DNA of 9,548 nucleotides, taken from assembly GCA_026991065.1 (NCBI GenBank), contig JALXCG010000896.1, positions 1 to 9,548 of the forward strand, given 5' to 3'. Under the pieces are notes generated by a model. The model saw nothing but the letters and a program-made list of their open reading frames with translations. It was not told the origin of the DNA and made no database searches. Below are positions 1 through 5,710 of the stretch, in pieces. This DNA comes from Gemmatimonadota bacterium (GTDB lineage Bacteria > GCA-2686955). Every line of letters starts with the position of its first letter. Position 1 is the stretch's first letter. The position numbers and the translations under genes are program-made.

Positions 1-837
1 GTGGTGGCGGCGCTGGAGCGGATCGCACTGAATGCGGAGTCCTACGATCTCTGCATGATCTGCCGTGGCGGTGGCAGTCGGACCGATCTGGCCTGGTTCG
101 ATGACCTCGAGGTGGCTGTGCGGGTGGCACAGTTGCCGCTGCCGGTGGTGGTGGGAATCGGGCATCACCGCGATGTCAGCGTGTTGGACCTGATTGCGCG
201 CTCGGAAAAAACACCGACGGCCGCGGCGGCCAGTTTGGTGGCGCGGGTCGCCGAAGCGGAGGCGCTGCTGGAGGAGCGCCGAGAGCGTCTCGAACGCCTG
301 GGGCTGAGCGATCTGCGGTCGGCGGGGCTGGATTTGACGCACCGGGTGGCGCGCTTTCGGCGGGCGACCGGGGCGGCGGCGCGGTTGGCCCGAGAGGGCC
401 TGGAGGCGCGTCGCGCGCGTCTGGAGCGCGCCCGCGAACATGCCTTGGCGGTTGCCGGTCGCCGCCTGGCGGAGGTGAGCGCGACCACGGTTTTTCTGGC
501 GCGCCGTGCGCTGCAGGAAGAACTGCGCGCGGTAACCGAACGCGGGGAGCGCTTGCGCCGTGCCGGCCTGGCGGTCTGTGCCCGAGAGTCGGCGCTGCTG
601 GAGTCCCGGCGGCGCGAGATTCAGGCGCAGGATCCGGCGCGCTTGCTGGCGCGTGGTTTTGCGATTGTGCGCAGTCGGAGCGATGGCCGGGTGATGACGC
701 GGATTGCGCAAGCGCGGAGCAACACCGAGATTCAGATTGAGTTGCGGGACGGCCTGATCGATGCCCATGTGGACCGCGTCGAGGAGCGGTCGGCGGCGGA
801 TGTCGCCACGGATCCCGAGGAGAGAAACGATGAATGA
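1..837 (+). CDS. xseA: Exodeoxyribonuclease VII large subunit, C-terminal part (5' end outside window)
   Basis: This is the catalytic large subunit of ExoVII, which with XseB degrades single-stranded DNA into acid-soluble oligonucleotides in the cytoplasm. The visible 278 residues begin inside the catalytic domain: RGGGS at residues 22-26 followed by DLAWFDD, then VVGIGHHRDVSVLDLIA at about 50-66 and TPTAAAA, all family hallmarks. Residues 85-210 are a long Arg/Glu/Ala-rich stretch matching the coiled-coil stalk that binds XseB copies. The tail has the typical LLARGFAIVRS segment. The GTG at base 1 reads as an internal valine, because the family's N-terminal OB-fold and the start of the nuclease domain are missing; the gene must begin upstream of the window. 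It overlaps xseB by 8 bases, as expected for two subunits made together. One family variation is HHRD where GHExD is usual. Identification is secure. Confidence 0.95.
   Translation: MVAALERIALNAESYDLCMICRGGGSRTDLAWFDDLEVAVRVAQLPLPVVVGIGHHRDVSVLDLIARSEKTPTAAAASLVARVAEAEALLEERRERLERLGLSDLRSAGLDLTHRVARFRRATGAAARLAREGLEARRARLERAREHALAVAGRRLAEVSATTVFLARRALQEELRAVTERGERLRRAGLAVCARESALLESRRREIQAQDPARLLARGFAIVRSRSDGRVMTRIAQARSNTEIQIELRDGLIDAHVDRVEERSAADVATDPEERNDE
817..822 (+). promoter_or_regulatory. Ribosome binding site of xseB
   Basis: GAGGAG lies 7 bases ahead of the ATG at 830 and sits inside the last codons of xseA. It fixes the xseB start at 830 rather than at the in-frame ATG at 761, which would add 23 residues with no family similarity. 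Confidence 0.7.
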
Positions 838-1153
838 CCATGCGATGAGCGAGAAGCCCGAATTGGCATCCAGCTATGCGGAGGCCAGCGCGCGGATCGA
901 CGAGATTCTGGCGCAGTTGGAGCGCAATGACCGCGTCGATGTGGACCATCTGGCCGAACGCGTGGCCGAGGCATCGGCGCTGATCCGTTTCTGCCGCGCC
1001 AAACTCCGCGCCACCGAAGTGGAAGTCACGCGCATCGTGACGGAGCTTGCGGGGGGGAGCGCGGGCGACGCCGGTGAGACGGCGGCTGCGGTGGACGACA
1101 GCGAAGAGGCGGAGGACGGAACCGACCCGGACAGCGTGGAGCTTCCCTTTTGA
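830..1153 (+). CDS. xseB: Exodeoxyribonuclease VII small subunit with acidic C-terminal extension
   Basis: This is the small, non-catalytic subunit that binds the XseA stalk in several copies to form active ExoVII. The product is 107 residues, against about 80 for most family members. Residues 14-70 match the XseB two-helix hairpin: SYAEASARIDEILAQLE, then the helix DHLAERVAEASALIRFCRAK and a second helix ending near VTRIV. The usual Gly-Asp turn (LESGDL) is replaced by LERNDRV. Beyond residue 75 comes a Gly/Ala-rich linker and a strongly acidic tail with Asp/Glu clusters that ends exactly in ELPF. This resembles the acidic, Pro-Phe-ending tip of single-stranded DNA binding protein (SSB). The ATG at 830 was chosen for its GAGGAG site; it overlaps the xseA stop by 8 bases. 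Its own stop overlaps the TTG start of the next gene. Confidence 0.93.
   Translation: MNDHAMSEKPELASSYAEASARIDEILAQLERNDRVDVDHLAERVAEASALIRFCRAKLRATEVEVTRIVTELAGGSAGDAGETAAAVDDSEEAEDGTDPDSVELPF
1138..1141 (+). promoter_or_regulatory. Ribosome binding site of the sulfatase-like gene, inside xseB
   Basis: GGAG lies 8 bases ahead of the TTG at 1150 and is formed by the codons for Val-Glu near the end of xseB. The TTG start shares TTGA with the xseB stop, so translation is probably coupled. It supports the unusual TTG start, which also yields a complete lipoprotein signal peptide. Confidence 0.6.
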
Positions 1154-2517
1154 AGCGTGGCGTCCCGCTTTTTCCGATTCTTGTCGCGGTGGTCCTGTTG
1201 TTCCTGGGAGGATGTGGGGGCGGGGCCGCAACCGCACATCCACGGGGCGTCATTCTGATCGTGATCGATACACTGCGCGCCGATGAAGTGGGCCATGCCG
1301 GCGGGCCGGAAGGGATCACTCCAACCCTGGATCGCTGGGCAGCCTCCGGGGTTCGATTCGAGCAGGCGATCGCGGCGGCTCCCTGGACCCTGCCGAGCAC
1401 TGCCTCCATCCTCACCGGGGTTCATCCCTCGCGCCACGGTGCCGGTGGCAGCATGAGTGGCGGGTTCAGGTCGATTCATCCCGATGTGGCGACTCTCGCG
1501 GAGATCTTGGCGGCCGCCGGAGTGCGGACCCACGCCATTACCAACGGCGCGTTCACCGCGCCGGATTTCGGCCTGGATCGAGGTTTCGAGGAATACGACT
1601 ACAAAGCCGGGTCAAATTCCCGCATTCGCCGCGCGGATGTCAGCATTCGCGCGGCAGTTCGCTGGCTCTCCTCGCTCGGGCCGGATGAACCGTTTTTTCT
1701 TTACGTTCATCTTTTCGACCCCCATCTGAACTACGACCCGCCCGCGGTGACCAGAGGGCGCTTCACTGCCGGCTACACCGGCACCCTGCGGGCACCCTTC
1801 GACCGTCTTGCGGAGGTTCGCGCCGGATCGCTGGAGTTGAGCGACGCGGATCGGCGATTTGTGCGCGGCCTCTATGCCGAGGAGGTCGCGGCAGTTGACG
1901 TGAGTTTGGGGATCTTTGACCAGTGGCTGCGGCAGTCGGGGTTGGACCAGGAGAGCGCCCTGATCGTGACGGCGGATCATGGCGAGGAGTTCTGGGATCA
2001 CGAGCGATTCGAGCATGGGCACTCCTTCTACGAAGAGCTGCTGCATGTTCCCCTGTTGCTGCGCTTACCGGGAGAGGCTCTGGCCGGCGAAATCGTTACG
2101 GAACAGGTGACGCAGGTGGATCTGGCACCGACCATCCTGGAGATCCTGGGGATTCCACCGAGTGCGGGATCGTTTGATGGGCAGTCGCTTCTCGACGCGG
2201 ATTTGGCGCCGGCGCTCTTGGCGAAGCCCACGCCCGCGGTCGAAGGCGGGCTGCTCTATGTGGCTGCGCACGGTGCCGGCACGGCTCTGCGGCTACCGGG
2301 ATGGAAAGCGGTGTTTTGGGATTCGGGGGAACGTACTCTCTTTGATCTGCGCCGCGATCCGGCGGAGTCCACCAATGTCGCCGCGGCAGAGCCGGAGCAG
2401 ATGCGGGAGATGGAGGCGCTGTGGCGTTCGTTGAGCAACCGCGCGACTGCCGGACAGGGGGTTACGCTCGACGAGGCGGCCAAGGAGCGATTGCGGTCGC
2501 TCGGCTATTTGGAGTGA
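1150..2517 (+). CDS. Sulfatase-like (alkaline phosphatase superfamily) lipoprotein with threonine at the nucleophile position
   Basis: A 455-residue exported hydrolase-like protein. Residues 1-22 are a lipoprotein signal: KR at 2-3, hydrophobic LVAVVLLFL, then LGGC with the lipidated Cys22. The sulfatase fold follows: VILIVIDTLRAD (metal ligand D40), the active-site segment APWTLPSTASILTG at 77-90, HPSRHG at 92-97, FFLYVHLFDPH at 182-192, TADHGEEFWDH at 274-284 (D276, H277) and HGHS at 289-292. The C-terminus LGYLE is common in this sulfatase-like group. True sulfatases carry Cys or Ser in a C/S-x-P-S-x-R motif that is oxidised to formylglycine; here that position is Thr80 and the arginine is Thr84, so sulfate ester cleavage by the standard mechanism is unlikely. 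A phosphoryl- or phosphoethanolamine-type transferase or phosphodiesterase is an inference. It is the last gene of the xse operon, and its substrate is unknown. The TTG start has a GGAG site 8 bases upstream. Confidence 0.88.
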   Translation: MKRGVPLFPILVAVVLLFLGGCGGGAATAHPRGVILIVIDTLRADEVGHAGGPEGITPTLDRWAASGVRFEQAIAAAPWTLPSTASILTGVHPSRHGAGGSMSGGFRSIHPDVATLAEILAAAGVRTHAITNGAFTAPDFGLDRGFEEYDYKAGSNSRIRRADVSIRAAVRWLSSLGPDEPFFLYVHLFDPHLNYDPPAVTRGRFTAGYTGTLRAPFDRLAEVRAGSLELSDADRRFVRGLYAEEVAAVDVSLGIFDQWLRQSGLDQESALIVTADHGEEFWDHERFEHGHSFYEELLHVPLLLRLPGEALAGEIVTEQVTQVDLAPTILEILGIPPSAGSFDGQSLLDADLAPALLAKPTPAVEGGLLYVAAHGAGTALRLPGWKAVFWDSGERTLFDLRRDPAESTNVAAAEPEQMREMEALWRSLSNRATAGQGVTLDEAAKERLRSLGYLE

Positions 2518-2546
2518 AATGGGGCGAGGCGCGGTAATGCCAGGCG

Positions 2547-3269
2547 CTATTCGACTTCCACCTCCGCCGGGGCGAGGATTCGCGGATCCTGCGATGCCGG
2601 TCGCTCTGGCAGGTCGTTCTGAACGACGCGCCAGCCGTGATGGCGCAGGGTTCCGTGATAGGGCCCATCCCCGACCACGTTGCCGGTGAGCCGGATTGCA
2701 CCGGGATCGAAGCCACTCTCAACAACCACGCGTTCGCCCTCGGCGCGTGCCATTACCGGCTCGATGACGATCTTGTCGGCCAATGCCTGGCGACAGTCGG
2801 CATGGATCGCGCGGACCGCCGCACCGATCTGCTCGTCGGTAAACGGGGAGATCTCCTCACGCAGAAAATCGACCAGACGCCCTTCACGTTGCAGCAGGTG
2901 CAGGAGGCTCATGGCGCCCGCTTCGGTCGGCGGAGGCAGTTGGGGATCAGCGGTGGAGGAGGAGCTTTGGTTTGTGGCCGGTGCTTTGGCGGCGGAGGGG
3001 GCTGTGGCGGTGGAGAGACGCAGGTGTAGCACCCACGTCAACGCGAGCGCGAAAAGGACCGCGATGGTGACCAGAATGCCAAGCGGTAGCAGGAGCGGAC
3101 CGGCCAGAAGATCCGTGACTCCCGGGGCGGAGATGCCGCCACCGGTACCTTCCGCCGCCGCCCTCTGCCAGAGGAGCTGGGCGGCGCCGTAGCTACCAGC
3201 GACCAATAGGGCGAAGCTGGCGATCAGAGCGAGGAGAGCGGGTACGAGTGATCGTTGGGAAGCAGACAT
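2547..3269 (-). CDS. DUF2760 domain membrane protein
   Basis: A 240-residue protein of unknown function. The N-terminus has two hydrophobic helices, at about residues 8-30 and 54-82, separated by a short Gly-rich segment that would form a loop. A Pro/Ala/Ser linker spans 86-118. The C-terminal half (120-240) matches the DUF2760 family from memory: LLHLLQREGRLVDFLREEI, then DEQIGAAVRAIHADCR, a GFDPGAIRLTGNVVG block at 186-200, HGTLRHHGWRV, and the ending ILAPAEVEVE. As I recall, such genes often sit next to an Hsp70-like gene; no such partner is visible here. The ATG at 3269 was chosen because residues encoded further upstream look like non-coding translation (Pro/Arg/Ser-rich); only a weak GGGG about 10 bases upstream could serve as a ribosome site. 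The gene is convergent with the sulfatase-like gene (29-base gap) and divergent from the phosphodiesterase gene. Confidence 0.85.
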   Translation of the reverse strand: MSASQRSLVPALLALIASFALLVAGSYGAAQLLWQRAAAEGTGGGISAPGVTDLLAGPLLLPLGILVTIAVLFALALTWVLHLRLSTATAPSAAKAPATNQSSSSTADPQLPPPTEAGAMSLLHLLQREGRLVDFLREEISPFTDEQIGAAVRAIHADCRQALADKIVIEPVMARAEGERVVVESGFDPGAIRLTGNVVGDGPYHGTLRHHGWRVVQNDLPERPASQDPRILAPAEVEVE

Positions 3270-3371
3270 GAGAGGGAAGCCCCATACTGGATGCTGTTTG
3301 CCTGAGCGTGCGCGCGTGCGGCGGGGGAAGCGTGAGGTGCTCTTGGGGGGATGCCGGTTTGAGCTTGGCGA

Positions 3372-3384
3372 TTGTGGACCACAA
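3372..3384. promoter_or_regulatory. Perfect palindrome, candidate operator
   Basis: TTGTGGACCACAA is a perfect 6+1+6 inverted repeat, flanked on both sides by GGCGA (3367-3371 and 3386-3390). It lies in the divergent intergenic region and overlaps the possible -35 element of a plus-strand promoter, a typical place for a dimeric regulator to bind. No regulator gene is seen in the window. A six-pair palindrome can arise by chance, so this is only a candidate. Confidence 0.35.
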
Positions 3385-3401
3385 AGGCGAAAATGTAACA
3401 T
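3372..3401 (+). promoter_or_regulatory. Weak sigma-70-like promoter candidate
   Basis: TTGTGG (3372-3377) and TAACAT (3396-3401) are 18 bases apart. They match three and four of the six consensus positions respectively. They lie about 130 bases ahead of the phosphodiesterase start, in the only locally AT-rich patch of the intergenic region. This is a guess from pattern alone. Confidence 0.25.
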
Positions 3402-3522
3402 AGGGTGTGTCGTACAGGTCGGGGGAGATTTGCACCCCGCGCACTCCAATGATTGAAAATTGCGCGATTCTGCCGAATTGTCTAAGGAAGTTCCTGGTCA
3501 CCGAGCCGGATGGCTCTCTCCC

Positions 3523-3526
3523 GGAG
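3523..3526 (+). promoter_or_regulatory. Ribosome binding site of the phosphodiesterase/propeller gene
   Basis: GGAG within CCGGAGATGG lies 8 bases ahead of the TTG at 3535. It favours this start over the TTG codons at 3460 and 3478, which have no such site and would place 25 or 19 extra polar residues in front of the signal peptide. Confidence 0.6.
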
Positions 3527-3534
3527 ATGGGTTT

Positions 3535-5688
3535 TTGATAAGCAGAGGCAACCGCTCGCGAATTCAAGCTGGAAAGCGCATCCTGTCAATTCTTCAACTC
3601 CTCGCCCTGCTGGGAGGTGTGACTTGGAGCGCGACTCGGCAGAGCGCCGCCGCTGAGCCGGCCCTCCTACAGACGCAAAATGTCATCCTGGTGGTGATCG
3701 ACGGGCTGCGTCACTCGGAGGCGTTCGGTGATTCGACCCACCAGTATATTCCGCGCATGTGGAATGAACTGCGGCCGCAGGGGACTCTCTATACCGAGTT
3801 TTACAACGATTTCGGAACCACCTATACCGCTCCCGGGCATCTGGCGATGATCACCGGACGTTGGCATCAGTTGCCGAATGTGGTCAACATGGCGGGAACC
3901 TTCGACGTACGTTCGACCGTACCCACTGTTTTCGAGTACTTTCGCAAGAGCACGGGCGCCGATCAGGCTTCAGCCTGGATCATCGCCGGCAAGCACCATC
4001 TGGTCAAAAGCGACTGGTCGCTGGAGCCATCCTATGGCCCGGCCTATCGGGCGAATCTGATGATCGGGGGGAGCGATTCCCTGATTGTGAGCGAGTTGGA
4101 GGAGGTCCTCCAGCGTGATCGCCCGAGGTTGGTTCTGGTGAATCTGGCCGATGTTGATAGCTATGGGCACAAAGCGATCTGGGATGACTACACGGCCGCC
4201 ATTCAGACCGCCGACGCTCTGGTCGCGAAGATCTGGCTGGAGCTGATTCAAGAGGATCCCCACTATCGAGATGCGACCACGCTGCTGGTTACTTCCGATC
4301 ATGGTCGCCATCTCTCCGGGTATGGAGACTTTATTAATCACGGCGGCATGTGCAGTGGCGACCGCCATGTTTCGCTCCTTGCGCTGGGGCCCGACACGCC
4401 ATCCGGGCACGTGGTCTCCGAGCGCCGCTATTTGATCGATCTGGCCCCGTCGATCGGCGCGTTCTTGGGCTTCCCGACTCCTTTCACCCAGGGGCAGGTG
4501 CTTGCGGAACTCTTCACCCAGCCCGGCCCTTTCCTGGAATCGGAATCCCGAATCCACCAGCATGACCCGCAAGCGGTTGTCGCCGGCGATCGGCTGTGGG
4601 TGGCATTCGCCGCCAATGACAGCAGTGACACGGGGAACGGGCGCGCCTTTGTGATGAGCAGCACCCTCGACTCGATCGCATTCAGTGCACCGTTGCGGCT
4701 CGATACCAGTCCCCGCTGGATCCACCGGCCCACCCTGGTGAGTTCTCAAGAGGATCTTTTTGTTGCCTGGTCGGACCATCGTCCCCTGGACGAACTCGGT
4801 GACAATTGGTCAGTCGTTTTTCGGCACAGCGGTGATGTGGGAGCGAACTGGGACAGTGAGATGGTGTTGGCCGGCAGCCGTTACGAAACCGACGAGAATG
4901 ACTTGGCGGACATCCTGGCGTTTCCCCATCTGGTCGCCAAGGAATCGACTGTGGTGAGCATTACCGGGAGTTACAATCGCGACATTCGGCGGATCCTGGT
5001 TGATCGAAGCATCGACGGCGGCGTCTCCTGGCAGTCGCGCATGCTGGCGTTCGGGACATCATTTCCGAAGGATTTCAACAGCGTCATGCTCGATCATCCG
5101 CGGCAGTTGGTGATCACCTTCTCGGACCTGGCGCAGTCGGTGGGGCAAGACAGCGTCAGCGACTGGGAGGTTTTCTTGCTTCGTACCCTGGATGGCGGTC
5201 TTACCTGGGACGAACCATCGCGCATGAGCGATGCGCCGGGGCCGGACCGATGGCCGGTTGTGGCTTGGGGCAATGGAACTCTTCTATTGGTGTGGGCGAG
5301 TTCCGGTCCTGACGGCGGGCCCTGGCAGATCAAAGTACGCTTGAGTGCTGACTATGGGAGCGACTTCTCGCCGGTTTGGGATCTACCCGGAGGCGCGGGT
5401 TGGCAGCCTTCCGTTGCCTGGGGAGACGGCAGGTTCTGGCTGGCTTGGGCGGCGGAGAGCGGGATTCTGGTTTCAGCCTCATCTGATGGCTATGTGTGGA
5501 CGCAACCCGTCGCGGTGGCGTCGTCCATCGATGGGGGTATTCAGCGCAAGCCGAGTGTCGCAGCCGGCGCTGGCCGGACATTCGTCACTTGGGAGGAGCA
5601 GATCACGGCCAGCGGCGACTGGCGCGTGCGTGCTGCCGAGGCGCATGTGGGAACACACGTGGGGATCGCGCGGGCACGCTTGAAGTGA
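3535..5688 (+). CDS. Secreted phosphodiesterase-like protein fused to a sialidase-like beta-propeller
   Basis: A 717-residue exported protein. The TTG start at 3535 gives a clear signal peptide: basic RSRIQAGKR, hydrophobic ILSILQLLALLGGV, and a likely cleavage after SAAA near residue 40. Residues 48-345 are an alkaline-phosphatase-superfamily domain of the type I phosphodiesterase kind: NVILVVIDGLR (metal ligand D56), TYTAPGHLAMITG with nucleophile Thr98, DVDSYGH (D208, H212), TSDHGRH (D255, H256) and a further His near 278 in a GGMCSGDRHV segment. Residues about 365-700 are a repetitive beta-propeller with up to five Asp-box-like motifs (S-x-D-x-G-x-x-W) and recurring blade strands such as PVVAWGNG and PSVAWGDG. 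Family knowledge suggests hydrolysis of a phosphate di- or monoester outside the cytoplasm, with the propeller binding glycan or another polymer; the substrate is not evident. It stands alone, divergent from the DUF2760 gene. Confidence 0.85.
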   Translation: MISRGNRSRIQAGKRILSILQLLALLGGVTWSATRQSAAAEPALLQTQNVILVVIDGLRHSEAFGDSTHQYIPRMWNELRPQGTLYTEFYNDFGTTYTAPGHLAMITGRWHQLPNVVNMAGTFDVRSTVPTVFEYFRKSTGADQASAWIIAGKHHLVKSDWSLEPSYGPAYRANLMIGGSDSLIVSELEEVLQRDRPRLVLVNLADVDSYGHKAIWDDYTAAIQTADALVAKIWLELIQEDPHYRDATTLLVTSDHGRHLSGYGDFINHGGMCSGDRHVSLLALGPDTPSGHVVSERRYLIDLAPSIGAFLGFPTPFTQGQVLAELFTQPGPFLESESRIHQHDPQAVVAGDRLWVAFAANDSSDTGNGRAFVMSSTLDSIAFSAPLRLDTSPRWIHRPTLVSSQEDLFVAWSDHRPLDELGDNWSVVFRHSGDVGANWDSEMVLAGSRYETDENDLADILAFPHLVAKESTVVSITGSYNRDIRRILVDRSIDGGVSWQSRMLAFGTSFPKDFNSVMLDHPRQLVITFSDLAQSVGQDSVSDWEVFLLRTLDGGLTWDEPSRMSDAPGPDRWPVVAWGNGTLLLVWASSGPDGGPWQIKVRLSADYGSDFSPVWDLPGGAGWQPSVAWGDGRFWLAWAAESGILVSASSDGYVWTQPVAVASSIDGGIQRKPSVAAGAGRTFVTWEEQITASGDWRVRAAEAHVGTHVGIARARLK
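4828..5498 (+). repeat. Series of BNR/Asp-box-like motifs in the beta-propeller
   Basis: Five motifs follow the S-x-D-x-G-x-x-W pattern at protein level: SGDVGANW (4828-4851), SIDGGVSW (5008-5031), TLDGGLTW (5185-5208), a degenerate SADYGSDF (5344-5367) and a shortened SSDGYVW (5478-5498). Asp boxes mark turns in the blades of sialidase-like propellers. The catalytic Arg triad of true sialidases cannot be confirmed here, so a binding role is more likely. The repeat is in the protein, not in the DNA. Confidence 0.7.
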
Positions 5689-5710
5689 GAATCTCCAGCC
5701 CGGACTGCTC

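Larger units (their letters stand above)
3270..3534. other. Divergent intergenic region
   Basis: These 265 bases separate the divergent starts of the DUF2760 gene and the phosphodiesterase/propeller gene. They must hold promoters for at least one of them. A perfect 13-base palindrome and a promoter-like pair lie near 3372-3401. I see no convincing small gene; a short plus-strand reading frame at 3268-3456 lacks a ribosome site and any recognisable domain. Confidence 0.6.

Noticed and set aside
176-1243. Long minus-strand open frame (355 codons) opposite xseA and xseB
   Set aside because: Its product is Pro/Arg/Ser-rich without any domain and lies opposite two well-identified genes; it is the usual antisense frame of GC-rich coding DNA.
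874-1533. Minus-strand open frame of 219 codons opposite xseB and the lipoprotein gene
   Set aside because: Low-complexity Ser/Arg/Pro translation, no recognisable motif, and fully opposite genes with clear family signatures.
2518-2546. GGCGC direct repeat in the short gap between convergent genes, considered as a terminator
   Set aside because: The two copies are direct rather than inverted, so they form no stem, and no U-tract follows.
3460-3534. Upstream TTG starts (3460, 3478) for the phosphodiesterase/propeller gene
   Set aside because: No ribosome site precedes them, and they would add polar residues before the signal peptide; the TTG at 3535 has a GGAG site.
3970-4779. Minus-strand open frame of 269 codons opposite the phosphodiesterase gene
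   Set aside because: The plus strand encodes the conserved catalytic residues here; the antisense product shows no domain, signal or ribosome site.
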